Made by a program: the position numbers and the translations under genes
Notes under the pieces: model-generated
Seen by the model: only the letters and a program-made list of their open reading frames with translations
Databases searched by the model: none
What the model was told of the DNA's origin: nothing
From: Synechococcales cyanobacterium C42_A2020_086
GTDB taxonomy: Bacteria > Cyanobacteriota > Cyanobacteriia > Elainellales > Elainellaceae
Length of the DNA: 64,000 nt
NCBI GenBank assembly: GCA_015272325.1
Contig: JACYLU010000004.1
Span: 1-64,000 of the forward strand
Direction: 5' to 3'
In this document: positions 27,414 to 36,090 of the stretch, in pieces
Layout of the letters: every line of letters starts with the position of its first letter
Position numbering within the stretch: the first letter of the stretch is position 1

Positions 27414-27917
27414 ATGAATCTCTTCGATCGGTTGCGCGATGCCCTAGGGTTCGGCGAGGAATACGACGAATTCGAGGATTATGACGCCGAAGAGGGAATG
27501 GAGTCAGACTACGAACCTGCTCACTCTGCTTCGCGCAAGCTGCCCAACAACGTGATTGGCTTGCCGGGGCTAATGATGGAAGTGGTGCTGATGCAGCCTC
27601 GCACCTTTGATGAGGCTCCCCAAGCGGTGACTGCTCTGCGCGAACGCAAGTCTGTGGTTCTTAACTTGACGCTGATGGATCCAGAACAAGCCCAACGCTG
27701 TGCCGACTATGTTGCAGGAGGCGCGTTTGCCATCGATGGCAACCAGCGGCAGCTCGGTCCCAATATCTTTTTATTTACGCCCAACTTTGTGCAGATCAGC
27801 AGTTACACTAGCGCTGACCCAGCAGCTACACATGTTGCTCACTCGCTTTCCAATGCTGGTAATGCCAGTGGCACTTCGCCGCTGACTTGGACATCCCAGT
27901 CATCTCAGGGTTACTAA
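27414..27917 (+). CDS. sepF: Cell division protein SepF
   Basis: A 167-residue protein with the SepF (Cdv2/YlmF) layout. It has an N-terminal [20 protein letters not shown] amphipathic helix for membrane binding, an acidic linker, and a C-terminal globular domain with [39 protein letters not shown] and GNIFLFTP-like [12 protein letters not shown]. SepF tethers FtsZ to the membrane at the division site in cyanobacteria. A TAAAAT -10-like box lies 36 bases before the ATG. In many cyanobacteria proC follows; here the next gene is convergent. Confidence 0.95.
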   Translation: MNLFDRLRDALGFGEEYDEFEDYDAEEGMESDYEPAHSASRKLPNNVIGLPGLMMEVVLMQPRTFDEAPQAVTALRERKSVVLNLTLMDPEQAQRCADYVAGGAFAIDGNQRQLGPNIFLFTPNFVQISSYTSADPAATHVAHSLSNAGNASGTSPLTWTSQSSQGY

Positions 27918-28011
27918 GAGCGCTGAAGCTGTTTGTGGCAAGTTTTGAGGATGCTATCGCTGTGACTGAGAACCACCAGTGAACCAGTGATCGAACCTGC
28001 CAAAGCCGTGC

Positions 28012-28566
28012 CTAGGGGTTGCCACCTGAGACATCAAGTACGACTGTCGATTGAATCGGTCTACCGTTGTGAGTTAAGGCCTCATGCCCATTCGCGTTGA
28101 GGCTGACGGTAATCTCATGGCGACCGGGTGGCAAATCACTCAAATAGTACCAGTTGCCATAGAGACGGGTGATTTTTGCGCCATTGATGTAAAGGTGGGC
28201 ATGGCCCTCTGTGGTTGTGGTGCTGGCTGCGTTGACATGCTCGGGAGCAAACCGAAAGTTCTCTACCTGCACCTCTAGATTCCAGCCTCGGCGCGAGTCA
28301 GGATGAACAATCAGCGTCACGGCTGGAACGGGTTGATTGGCAGCCACTTCCAGTGTTCCATGCTCATGATCCTCGCCATGCATTGTGCCGTGATCCGAAT
28401 GAGTCGCACCAGGGTCAGAGCTTTCGTGGGCGTAGAGAAACTGCCTTTGCTCGAGGGTGCGGCTACTCGCGGCTCCCTCCATCAGCACCCAGATTCCGGC
28501 TAAGCCACCGATTCCAGCGATCAATGTTCTGCTCAACATCCGCTGCATCTTTATATCAACTTGCAT
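28012..28566 (-). CDS. Secreted His-rich protein of unknown function
   Basis: Up to 184 residues, with an N-terminal membrane or signal segment (LSRTLIAGIGGLAGIWVLM). A His/Asp/Glu-rich stretch follows (HSDHGTMHGEDHEHG), then a beta-rich C-terminal domain (GWNLEVQVENFRFAPEHVN, GHAHLYINGAKITRLYG, LPPGRHEITVSLNANG). The histidines suggest metal binding and the C-terminal part resembles cupredoxin-like beta sandwiches, but I do not recognise a named family. It follows a TPR protein gene on the same strand within 15 bases, so they are probably co-transcribed. Petal genes for electron transfer and copper response lie nearby, making copper a plausible ligand; this is inference. Start is uncertain (ATG 28566, 28548 or TTG 28584). 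Confidence 0.65.
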   Translation of the reverse strand: MQVDIKMQRMLSRTLIAGIGGLAGIWVLMEGAASSRTLEQRQFLYAHESSDPGATHSDHGTMHGEDHEHGTLEVAANQPVPAVTLIVHPDSRRGWNLEVQVENFRFAPEHVNAASTTTTEGHAHLYINGAKITRLYGNWYYLSDLPPGRHEITVSLNANGHEALTHNGRPIQSTVVLDVSGGNP

Positions 28567-28580
28567 ATCCAATTTGCCTA

Positions 28581-29483
28581 TCAACCAATGGCTTGTCTAG
28601 AAAAGCGCAGTTTTTCAATCAAATTTAGAGTCTGCTGGTAAACTTGCATCGCTCCCTGCTGACAGAAACAGGCTGCTGCCTGTTCTAGATCGACTAGTGC
28701 TGCCGCGATGTCCCCTCGCTGCTGCTGAATCAACCCGCGATTTAAGTACGCCTGGGCATAATCGGGAGCCAGCTCCACGACTCGATTAAAGTCCTCCAAC
28801 GCCGCGACCAAGTTGCCCTGCTGATGGTATGTGCAGCCACGGTTATAGTAGGCGTGAATCTCCGTTGGACGGAACTGAATCGCCTGGCTAAAGTCGGCAA
28901 GCGCTTGCTGTGGATGACCCAGCCCAAGCTGAGCCAAACCGCGATCGTTATAGATTTCCGCTAAGGTCGCATGATCAAGCGGCGACACCTGACGCACCGC
29001 CTCGCCATAGTCCACAATGGCTTCACGATAGGCATGCAGCATAGCCTTGGCGAGTCCACGGTTGTAGTAGGCACGAAAATCGTGAGGTTTGAGCAGCAGG
29101 AGTTGGCTGTAGTCTTGGATGGCAGCCTCTGCTTCTCCTGAGCGGTAGTACGCCAAACCTCGATTCAGGTAGGCTTCGGTTTCTTTGGGATTGAGCCGCA
29201 GTGCCTGCGTGCAGTCGGCTATGGCGGCGGCATAGTTTTCGAGGTAAATCTGGCTCAAACAGCGATTGCTATAGGCAGCACTGCTGCCACCGTGCTGGAT
29301 GGCTTGAGTGAAGTGCTCCACTGCCGCTGCATAATCTTCTGCTTGAAAGGAGGTAATTCCCAGGCGCAGGGCATCATCGGTAGCATTTGGCAGTGTCATT
29401 GCTGCTGCGGGCACAGGCAGAATCAGCATGAGGAGTAGCCCAACAGTCGTGATCAGCCGGAGGAGCATGATGAGAAGGATCAT
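28581..29483 (-). CDS. Exported TPR-repeat protein
   Basis: About 300 residues. A strongly hydrophobic signal segment (LLRLITTVGLLLMLILPVPA) ends at AAAM, then at least six TPRs follow (for example AYLNRGLAYYRSGEAEAAIQ and AYYNRGCTYHQQGNLVAALE). It probably acts as a periplasmic or lumenal scaffold. It is the first gene of a two-gene unit with the His-rich protein, which begins right at its stop codon. I use ATG 29483; a TTG at 29510 is in frame, and several closely spaced Met codons make the exact start unclear. Confidence 0.8.
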   Translation of the reverse strand: MILLIMLLRLITTVGLLLMLILPVPAAAMTLPNATDDALRLGITSFQAEDYAAAVEHFTQAIQHGGSSAAYSNRCLSQIYLENYAAAIADCTQALRLNPKETEAYLNRGLAYYRSGEAEAAIQDYSQLLLLKPHDFRAYYNRGLAKAMLHAYREAIVDYGEAVRQVSPLDHATLAEIYNDRGLAQLGLGHPQQALADFSQAIQFRPTEIHAYYNRGCTYHQQGNLVAALEDFNRVVELAPDYAQAYLNRGLIQQQRGDIAAALVDLEQAAACFCQQGAMQVYQQTLNLIEKLRFSRQAIG

Positions 29484-29786
29484 GAGAGTGCCAGGGGAAA
29501 AGCGACACAATGCTCAAGCGAGGCAAAGCAAAGAAACGGTTGAACTAGGGGTAAAGGGTCAGGGATAGGAAGTAGGTAGGGAGCGCAGAACCTTGAGAAT
29601 GAATTCAACGAACCTCCGCAGCCTAACGACTTGAGCAGCCTACACAGCTACACAGTTTGAACAGTTTGAGCATGCTCTGATCGTGTCCTGCCTGTTGCTT
29701 AGCTTTATGCAATATCCCTAACCCTCGACCCCTAGTTCTTTATTGCCTAGGCAGAATACGGCTGTAAGACCTGTCTGTTCGAGGGG
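29484..29786. other. Intergenic region between TPR gene and petJ
   Basis: No gene, tRNA or clear repeat seen. It should hold the promoter of the TPR/His-rich pair and the transcript end of petJ. ACAGTTTGA recurs in CACAGTTTGAACAGTTTGAG near 29652. Confidence 0.4.
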
Positions 29787-30119
29787 TTACCAGCCGCTCT
29801 CAGCTTGGCTGAGCACATAGGCAGCGACATCTTCAATTTGGTTGGCATTCAGACGTCCACCGAAGGCGGGCATCGCATTTTTACCCTGGGTAATTTGAGT
29901 TTTGATGGCATCCAGCGAAGCCATCTCATACTTTTCCAAATCGGCTTTCTTCAGGGTTTTGGCAGCATTCACTAGATTGCCGCCCCCCACGTGGCAAGCA
30001 GCACAGTTAGCGCTAAACACTTTGGCACCGTTGCTCAAATCCGCGGCAAATGCAGGACGGCTAAACAAGACACTCGTCAACAGGAAGCCTAGGCACAAAA
30101 TAGCGAACAATTTTTTCAT
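29787..30119 (-). CDS. petJ: Cytochrome c6
   Basis: A 110-residue precursor with a signal peptide ([20 protein letters not shown], cut after AFA) and a mature protein of about 85 residues. The haem motif is CAACH and the Met ligand lies in [10 protein letters not shown]. It ends with the typical [12 protein letters not shown]. Cytochrome c6 carries electrons from cytochrome b6f to photosystem I or cytochrome oxidase in the lumen and replaces plastocyanin when copper is scarce. It is divergent from petR and petP, the regulator pair known in Synechocystis to control this switch. Confidence 0.97.
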   Translation of the reverse strand: MKKLFAILCLGFLLTSVLFSRPAFAADLSNGAKVFSANCAACHVGGGNLVNAAKTLKKADLEKYEMASLDAIKTQITQGKNAMPAFGGRLNANQIEDVAAYVLSQAESGW

Positions 30120-30441
30120 AGAGTTCTCTCACACACAGATCGGGATATGGCAGCAGCGTCTAACCGCCCGTTTCCTGGGAGCAATTGGTAATGGGCGACA
30201 GCCCAGACGCTTCTCCTGAACCATCCTCAGCAATGGGGTAGCTGCTGTCAAAAGACGGACTGTCAAACTTGTCGAAATGTATCGAGATATTGAGCTATGG
30301 CATCCAATTCCTGTCAAGACAATCCGTTAGACTGGTTCTAACGAGGAGAACCAGCAGATGCTTGATCACTGTCGGGCTTCTAGCTGTGTTACTTCTGTAT
30401 GTTGCTTCTGATTATCTTGATTTTTGATGCTTTGAGCGTGC
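30120..30441. other. petJ-petR divergent control region
   Basis: This 322-base region must carry the promoters of petJ (leftward) and petRP (rightward). The clearest element is a GAC-N5-GTC palindrome at 30254-30264, listed separately. No small gene is visible. Confidence 0.6.
30254..30264. promoter_or_regulatory. Candidate PetR operator, GAC-N5-GTC
   Basis: GACGGACTGTC is an exact GAC-N5-GTC inverted repeat, and a further GTC follows at 30271. From memory, PetR of Synechocystis binds a palindrome of this form upstream of petJ and petE. Its position between petJ and petR fits, but short motifs like this can occur by chance. Confidence 0.5.
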
Positions 30442-30864
30442 ATGCCTCCTCTCCCTGATCCTCGCCCGCGCCAATTGTCCTTAGGACCTCTAGAAGCCGA
30501 GATTCTAGACCTGCTCTGGACGCTTGGTTCTGCCACCGTCAAAGACATTCATGAGCGCATTTTGGTTGATCCAGACCGCGAGCTAGCCTACGCCTCGGTG
30601 ACGACTGTCCTGCGACGGCTGACGCAGAAGGGCTGGCTAGTTTGTGATCGGCAGGATCGAGCGTTTCGCTGGCGACCTCTGGTGTCTCGAGAAGAAGCCA
30701 AAATTCTGCAGGCCCACGATCGCCTGCAACATTTCCTAGATGTTGGCAATCCCGATGTGGTCGCTGCCTTTGCCGATGCCTTGGATGGAGCCAGCGTGGA
30801 AAAGCTAGATGCCATTGCTCAACGCCTCAAAGCGGTTCGCCAAGCTCGGCAGGAGGAGAAGTAA
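30442..30864 (+). CDS. petR: BlaI/CopY-family repressor PetR
   Basis: A 140-residue winged-helix regulator of the BlaI/MecI/CopY family. The fold is visible in LGPLEAEILDLLWTLGSATV, YASVTTVLRRLTQKGWLV (recognition helix and wing) and RAFRWRPLVSREEA, followed by a dimerisation helix. It sits two bases before an M56 membrane peptidase gene and divergent from petJ. This is the arrangement of PetR/PetP, in which PetP degrades PetR when copper is present, repressing or releasing petJ and plastocyanin genes. I name it on that combined evidence. Confidence 0.85.
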   Translation: MPPLPDPRPRQLSLGPLEAEILDLLWTLGSATVKDIHERILVDPDRELAYASVTTVLRRLTQKGWLVCDRQDRAFRWRPLVSREEAKILQAHDRLQHFLDVGNPDVVAAFADALDGASVEKLDAIAQRLKAVRQARQEEK

Positions 30865-30866
30865 TC

Positions 30867-31730
30867 ATGCACATGAGCCTGATGCTGCTTGCTGTGACAG
30901 CAGTCTGTCTGACTCGTCTTTGGGTCTTTCGCGCCGCTTTGCCCCTTGTGTCGCGCTGGCAACACACCTTGGGATTGTTCTTGTTCGCTCCCCTATTTCT
31001 GCTAGCGATGGCAGTTGCCATTTTGGGCATGGGAACCCGAGGGCAAATGCTGGGTCTACCCGTCGGCTGGATTGGCTACAGCGTTTCCCTAGGATTTTTG
31101 GGCGTGGCTGTCGGGCTGGTGCTGTGGCGTGGTTGGCTGGGCTGGCGCTCCTTGCAGCAGGTACGAACCCAGCCTGCGGTAGTGGTGCACCAAGCTTCCA
31201 TTCCCATGACTGCTCGCGTTCTTAATACGTCCATGCCCTTTGCAGCTCAGGTTGGCTTTTGGCAACCAGAATTAGTTTTGAGTCAGGGAGCACTGGTCCA
31301 CTTGTCGCCTGATCAACTGACAGCAGTACTGACCCACGAGCAGGCTCACTTGCATTACCGCGACACTTTCTGGTTCTTCTGGCTAGGTTGGCTGCGGCAA
31401 CTCACCTCCTGGCTGCCCTACACCGAAGCACTTTGGCAAGAATTGCTACTGTTGCGAGAGCTGCGCGCCGACCGCTGGGCGGCTCAGCAAGTGGATGCCC
31501 TGTTGATTGCTGAAGCCCTGCTGCTTATGACCCGAGCGCCTTTACTGGACGCTGAATCCTGTGCCATGTTTGGTGCAACCGCACCGCTCCACCGGCTAGA
31601 AGAACGCATCAATGCGCTGCTCACGGATACCACTGATGCCGATGCGGACGCCTCTTCGGAGATTCACATCCCTTGGATATGGCTTGCCCTAGCGCTGTTG
31701 CCGCTATTCACGGTGATGCTGCATCGATAG
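30867..31730 (+). CDS. petP: BlaR1-type M56 membrane metalloprotease PetP
   Basis: A 287-residue membrane protein with three or so N-terminal helices (residues 3-20, 33-56 and 68-90) and a cytoplasmic M56 zinc protease motif H157-E-x-x-H161 (THEQAHLHYRD). RELRADRWAAQQVD carries the third zinc ligand. A final hydrophobic helix ends the protein (IPWIWLALALLPLFTVML). It lacks the penicillin-binding sensor of BlaR1, as expected for PetP. It is coupled to petR and would cleave it in response to copper, switching between cytochrome c6 and plastocyanin. Confidence 0.85.
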   Translation: MHMSLMLLAVTAVCLTRLWVFRAALPLVSRWQHTLGLFLFAPLFLLAMAVAILGMGTRGQMLGLPVGWIGYSVSLGFLGVAVGLVLWRGWLGWRSLQQVRTQPAVVVHQASIPMTARVLNTSMPFAAQVGFWQPELVLSQGALVHLSPDQLTAVLTHEQAHLHYRDTFWFFWLGWLRQLTSWLPYTEALWQELLLLRELRADRWAAQQVDALLIAEALLLMTRAPLLDAESCAMFGATAPLHRLEERINALLTDTTDADADASSEIHIPWIWLALALLPLFTVMLHR

Positions 31731-31821
31731 GCCCCTCGATATCGCATGATGATAGCCGACCGGAATAGCAGCAGAATGTCCACTGCTGCACAAACACCAA
31801 GATAACTCAGATGTAAGAAAA

Positions 31822-31839
31822 GCACCCCTGCGGGGGTGC
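31822..31839 (-). terminator. Rho-independent-like terminator
   Basis: GCACCCCTGCGGGGGTGC forms a strong 7-base-pair GC stem. Read on the minus strand it is followed by TTTTCTT, so it probably ends the leftward transcript of the DUF4278 gene and may also stop petRP from the other side. Confidence 0.65.
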
Positions 31840-31929
31840 CATCCAACCAGCTAACTTAAGACAAGCTTGTTAACCTCAGGCGATAAGCGCTCAAATAACA
31901 ATTTTAGGAAGCTTTAGGAAGCGAGTCCT

Positions 31930-32346
31930 TTAGCTCATCGCTGCCTGACTGCGATCGTAAGCCATGCCAAAGCTGGGATGAACTTTGCCTTGAATGTGGT
32001 TCCAATAGGAGCTAGCTTTGCCGGAATCAAGCCCGACACGAGCATCAAGCCGAGTGAGCATCGACTGCTGCCGCCGCTTCACAACGCGATGATGGTTCAT
32101 CATGAGCTGACGTGCTCTCTCCTGAATCGACGTTGTCGCAGGGGCTGCAACTGCTTCAGCCACGGGCTGCGAGGTGTAGTGAGCGCCGCGATAGATCAAA
32201 TCCAACGTGGGTTGAAGTACAAGTGGCTTCTTAGGATTGCGAAAACGGATATCCACACCTCGATACTTACCGACTTGGGTGGGATCACCATATTCCACTT
32301 GAGGAGGATTATAGTCGTAGCTGACTCCACGATAGGTTAATTTCAT
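31930..32346 (-). CDS. DUF4278 domain protein
   Basis: A 138-residue protein whose start MKLTYRGVSYDYNPPQVEYG and later DLIYRGAHYTSQP are the signature of DUF4278, a small domain nearly confined to cyanobacteria and of unknown function. The C-terminal half is basic and helical (MMNHHRVVKRRQQSMLTRLD). I start it at ATG 32346, which begins the domain and has GAGG nine bases upstream; the open frame runs 31 codons further. It seems monocistronic with a strong hairpin about 90 bases past its stop. Confidence 0.82.
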   Translation of the reverse strand: MKLTYRGVSYDYNPPQVEYGDPTQVGKYRGVDIRFRNPKKPLVLQPTLDLIYRGAHYTSQPVAEAVAAPATTSIQERARQLMMNHHRVVKRRQQSMLTRLDARVGLDSGKASSYWNHIQGKVHPSFGMAYDRSQAAMS

Positions 32347-32758
32347 AGGTTTCGCCTCTTTTAGTCTCTGATGGGATAATGAGGCGCGTTCCTTCAGGAG
32401 AATCTCCCTACTTCCGTCCTTCTGACTCTTACCGTTCAATTCTTATCTGGTCAGTAGAAGGATGAACGATTTATTCTGTATTCATTGTTACCGTTTGCCA
32501 CTATTTTGTCAATAAGCGCCTGCTTTTATGTCATCTTTCCTTGACATGACGGGTGCCGGCACAGGAGTGCAGACTACGCAGCAGATAAGAGGCATTGCTT
32601 CACTTCTGAAGAGCACTAGAAAGATCAAAAGAAACCAAAATCACCAGACCCGCTCAAACAGCAATCACCGCCACAACCATATCGCGCAAGACAGACTAGG
32701 TTCGTAAATGGGGGATCCGGCGCTCCACATTCGATGTGCTGCCGGTTAAGAGCGGCAC
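32347..32758. other. Intergenic region after gvpG
   Basis: No gene found. Near 32717-32745 there is a nested hairpin (see separate entry). The region 32440-32520 is AT-rich and may hold the DUF4278 promoter. Confidence 0.45.
32717..32745 (-). terminator. Candidate gvp operon terminator hairpin
   Basis: CCGGC...GCCGG encloses a second inner stem CACAT...ATGTG with a three-base loop. It lies 14 bases past the gvpG stop, so it may end the gas-vesicle transcript. It lacks a clear U-run. Confidence 0.5.
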
Positions 32759-33010
32759 CTATTCTGCCTCGCTGGCGCGTGCTTGTTCTTCAAGCGCTTG
32801 AATGGCGAGCAGTAGTGCTTCTTCCTCTGCTTCAAACTCGGATTCCGAAATGTCTCCCATATCGAAGGCAAGTTGCAGTGCCAGCAGACGTTTGCTGAGA
32901 TTTTCTTTCTCGTTCAGCTCGGTGCTAGCTTGTTCCAAAATTTTATCCGCGATCCAGGTGAGGCCGGTCACCGGAGCAGTCAGTGGTGCTATCAGCAAGT
33001 CGAGAAACAT
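32759..33010 (-). CDS. gvpG: Gas vesicle protein GvpG
   Basis: An 83-residue protein typical of GvpG. It has a hydrophobic start (MFLDLLIAPLTAPVTGLTWI) followed by an acidic coiled-coil helix (LNEKENLSKRLLALQLAFDM, then ISESEFEAEEEALL). GvpG is a minor assembly factor needed for gas vesicle formation in several organisms. It is the last gene of the minus-strand gvp cluster, about 95 bases after gvpF. Confidence 0.92.
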   Translation of the reverse strand: MFLDLLIAPLTAPVTGLTWIADKILEQASTELNEKENLSKRLLALQLAFDMGDISESEFEAEEEALLLAIQALEEQARASEAE

Positions 33011-33105
33011 GCGTAGAGATTCCCCTGTTGAATTATTGAATTATTGAACGATTTGGTTCAGATAACGCAGGGTGGATTAGTGTTGAGCTAAACCGTGCTG
33101 ACGAC

Positions 33106-33840
33106 TCAGGGCAACTGGGCAAAGTTAAAAGGAGCTGTAAAGTTGTTGTAACGGATGCGCAGCCGACTGCCAAACTGCTGATCGAGATCTTCAACTTGCT
33201 CACCAAATTCAGCTTCCGCCTCCCAAGCAATGAGATAGGCGGCATTGTAAATCATGGCTTCGCTGAGATTTTCGTTTTCCACGGTTTCAACAGCCAGCGG
33301 ATTGAGAACTGCACGAAACCGATCCACGATCTGCTGTTTGCGAACGGTCATGCTCTGTTCAATGGCTTGCCCGATAGCCACCACCTGGTCCATGCTCAGC
33401 GCCTTGCCTTCTAAGCGATCGCGCTGGGCCCGCAGCGATTCGTTCTCCTGCATCAGGGCTGCCAGCTCCTGTTCCGCCTCCCAAAACACCTTAATACCCA
33501 CTTCCCGCCGCCCTTCTAGCCTCGCGAATAGCTGTTTCAGGTTATCGCCTTGGGGAAGGGTTAATTGCCCCTGCACGGCATCCCAATCATCAATCGTCAT
33601 ACCAAACTGCAACGGTAAGAGCGTGCGAGACCCCTGCTGCATCACCTGCTCTAACACTCGCTCATGTCCTAGCAGGTTCCGCCGACTTGCCAGGTAGCGC
33701 TCCTGCTGCGCCTCAGAATACAAAAACACAAAGCCATCGATAGTGTGCATCTGTACGGGCTGTTGATCAAGCCCTTCCAAATCGGAGGGCAATTCAGCAG
33801 CGGCAGGTAGAATGCCGTATAGGTAAAGACCGTATGCCAT
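33106..33840 (-). CDS. gvpF: Gas vesicle protein GvpF/GvpL family
   Basis: About 244 residues, GvpL/GvpF family. Features are the start MAYGLYLYGILP, the core LLGHERVLEQVMQQGSRTLL with PLQFGM, and the C-terminal AYLIAWEAEAEFGEQVEDLD. GvpF contacts GvpA during vesicle nucleation. I start it at ATG 33840; nine further upstream codons are open but do not match the family. It lies between gvpK and gvpG on the same strand. GvpL is an alternative name, and the two are hard to separate by eye. Confidence 0.92.
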   Translation of the reverse strand: MAYGLYLYGILPAAAELPSDLEGLDQQPVQMHTIDGFVFLYSEAQQERYLASRRNLLGHERVLEQVMQQGSRTLLPLQFGMTIDDWDAVQGQLTLPQGDNLKQLFARLEGRREVGIKVFWEAEQELAALMQENESLRAQRDRLEGKALSMDQVVAIGQAIEQSMTVRKQQIVDRFRAVLNPLAVETVENENLSEAMIYNAAYLIAWEAEAEFGEQVEDLDQQFGSRLRIRYNNFTAPFNFAQLP

Positions 33841-34021
33841 AGAGGTGCCGATAATGAAACGGGGCAAGGCATTGGTAGAGTGCTAGATCGAATCAAGCTT
33901 TATCCATGCCTAGTTCAGAGTGCCCAAGCGGGAAGGGGTAGTATCGGTCAGGGGACAGGTAGGTCAGGCGCCCAGCGTTTGGAGAGTAACCCTGCTGCAA
34001 CTTCACTCCCCAAAACTCGAG

Positions 34022-34519
34022 TCAAACAGACTGACTGGATCCGAGCGGTTTCGAGGTTAACACCAATTGCAACTTGGCGTGGATCAAATTGAGCTGCGCC
34101 AATCCCAGATCGACGCTGCCTTCTAGGACAACACCCGTATGCAGCAGCCGATCGAGTAATTCCAAAATCGAGGGGTTGGTTGAGGTTTCCCCCGGATAGT
34201 AGCCGCCGGTTTTGGGCAGCAGGGTACCTACATCACCTAGGTCGATATTCAACTCAGTAGGGTCAATGCCAAATCCTTCACAGAGTTGAATCACCTGTGC
34301 TTCGAGCTGACGCAAACTCTCGGCCGCTCGATCAAGATCCGCTTCACTCAGCTCTCCGGCTTCCATGCGGCGAATCACCTGTGCTTCCATGAGCTGACGA
34401 ATCAATTCCACTAGCGTCAACAGCAACGGCGCTAGCCCAGAATTGGCACCTTTGTCTTCGGGCAATGAACCAGGCGTCAGAGCCGCGGAAGTGATGGGAA
34501 TCGGCATGTCAGAGGGCAT
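34022..34519 (-). CDS. gvpK: Gas vesicle protein GvpK
   Basis: A 165-residue GvpK. The helical core is LAPLLLTLVELIRQLMEAQV, IRRMEAGELSEADLDRAAES and LDRLLHTGVVLEGSVDLGLA; the last segment resembles the GvpA fold (DKGVVL..). It is an assembly factor. It starts 51 bases after gvpJ and lies 181 bases before gvpF. The N-terminal 25 residues are variable and the true start may be the internal Met5. Nothing unusual. Confidence 0.92.
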   Translation of the reverse strand: MPSDMPIPITSAALTPGSLPEDKGANSGLAPLLLTLVELIRQLMEAQVIRRMEAGELSEADLDRAAESLRQLEAQVIQLCEGFGIDPTELNIDLGDVGTLLPKTGGYYPGETSTNPSILELLDRLLHTGVVLEGSVDLGLAQLNLIHAKLQLVLTSKPLGSSQSV

Positions 34520-34570
34520 GACTTGAGCTTACACGATACCTGCGTTCAATTGCTTTCTATGAGTCCTGAG

Positions 34571-34930
34571 CTACCCAGCCTTGAGGGACTTCAACTCGGC
34601 TTCCAGGTGTGCGAGGCGAGTTTGCAGGTGCTGATTGGTTTCCAAAAGCTGCTGATTTGTAGCTAGCAACTGCTGCGTGCGGCTACTGAGATAGGGATCG
34701 CTCTCCCACCAGTTGATGCCCATTTCCTTGGCTTTATCAACCGAGGAAACGAGCAGCCGAATCCGAATGCTGAGCAGTTCCGTCGAGCCTACAGAAACCG
34801 AGATATCGCCAGCAATCACAATGCCTTTGTCGAGGACTCGTTCAAGCACATCGGCCAATGAGGAGCCTTGAGTTGCAGTGGCAATGGTGGGCGTAGTACC
34901 AGCAGTAGAGCGCGAAGTAGCGAGTGTCAT
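34571..34930 (-). CDS. gvpJ: Gas vesicle protein GvpJ
   Basis: A 119-residue GvpA-like protein. The central part [40 protein letters not shown] has the GvpA core (helix-strand-strand-helix). It is followed by a longer C-terminal coiled coil ([20 protein letters not shown]) typical of GvpJ. GvpJ is a minor shell or tip component. Its start overlaps the gvpN stop by four bases (ATGA), showing translational coupling. Confidence 0.92.
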   Translation of the reverse strand: MTLATSRSTAGTTPTIATATQGSSLADVLERVLDKGIVIAGDISVSVGSTELLSIRIRLLVSSVDKAKEMGINWWESDPYLSSRTQQLLATNQQLLETNQHLQTRLAHLEAELKSLKAG

Positions 34931-36090
34931 GCCTTTTTACCTCCGCGAGGGGCTGGTTTGCGGTCTGCCGCTGGAGAATCTAATTCAACAGCTTCAGCAG
35001 GCGGAACTGAGACTGCTTCGGGAGAGGAATCAGCCGTTTGATTGGCTGCAACCTCTGGTGATTCAGCTGGTGATTCAGCGGTGGGTTCCGTTTCTGATGC
35101 TGCAAGTGCTTCCTCTGGCAATGGTGCTGCCGGTGGAGTTTGAGGTGGACTGGGAATAACGCGCGACTGCGGTGCAAAGCTCGTGGCTTCTTGCTGCATC
35201 GCATGAGCCGTGATCATCTCGTTGAACACTTCCCACAATAGGCGCGTTGATTCATCTAGAGAGAGGGCCGAGCGGGACAGCAGCACATCCTGACAAATAT
35301 CCCGGAACTCGGGGTTTTCCGGCATCGCCAAAATTTCGTGCTCGTGGCAGACCTTGGCTAGCATCAGGCAAGAGCGCAACCCCGAAGACTTGTCAGTATG
35401 GGTTCTATGGCGAAATTCACGCACTAGCCGCACGATAATCAGGGCACTTTCGCGATCGATCCCCGTTTTTTGGACAATAATTTCTTGCTGTGTCAGTTCA
35501 TCGGGTTCGGGAATATTGATGGTGATAATGCGATCAAGCAGTGCATCCTGAGTGGCATGCACCCCGCAATATTCCTCAGGATTCGAGGTAAGAATGACGC
35601 GAAACTGCGAATTAACCCGAATATATTCGCTGCGGCTATTGTTGGGCGGCAGCACCAGCAGCTTTTCTTCTAATGCCGACAGCAGAACGTTATTCACTTC
35701 AGGACGAGAACGATTAAACTCATCGTAAACGAGTGTAAATCCCTCTCGACATGCCAGCGTCAAGCGCGAGTCCACCCAATTGTGGCGCAGCTCATCCTCA
35801 ACCTTTACAACGCTATGAATAAAGTTATCTACAACTTTTTTGCGCGTGTAGCCGGTTTGGTTGCCAATTAAATCAGAGGTTTTAAACTCATCGTCTCCAT
35901 ACAACAGCATGATGGGACGGGCCAGGAGATCGGCAAGATGCAAGGCCAACGTCGTTTTACCGGTTCCGGCAGGTCCCCGCAGATGAACCGAGAAACCAGA
36001 TTGGAGATAGCGAAGTGCCCGCGCGGCCACACGCTCGATGGGAGGTGTGCTGACAAAGCGCCGGGGGCTGGCTCGTAGAACAGTAGTCAC
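34927..36090 (-). CDS. gvpN: Gas vesicle AAA+ ATPase GvpN
   Basis: A 387-residue MoxR-type AAA+ ATPase. Walker A GPAGTGKT is at residues 39-46, Walker [21 protein letters not shown] further on, and sensor [10 protein letters not shown] follows. GvpN promotes vesicle growth, acting with GvpC in Anabaena. The last 85 or so residues are a Pro/Glu/Ala-rich low-complexity tail ending in PAPRGGKKA, which I do not expect in standard GvpN. The gene overlaps both gvpC (stop) and gvpJ (start) by four bases. Confidence 0.95.
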   Translation of the reverse strand: MTTVLRASPRRFVSTPPIERVAARALRYLQSGFSVHLRGPAGTGKTTLALHLADLLARPIMLLYGDDEFKTSDLIGNQTGYTRKKVVDNFIHSVVKVEDELRHNWVDSRLTLACREGFTLVYDEFNRSRPEVNNVLLSALEEKLLVLPPNNSRSEYIRVNSQFRVILTSNPEEYCGVHATQDALLDRIITINIPEPDELTQQEIIVQKTGIDRESALIIVRLVREFRHRTHTDKSSGLRSCLMLAKVCHEHEILAMPENPEFRDICQDVLLSRSALSLDESTRLLWEVFNEMITAHAMQQEATSFAPQSRVIPSPPQTPPAAPLPEEALAASETEPTAESPAESPEVAANQTADSSPEAVSVPPAEAVELDSPAADRKPAPRGGKKA

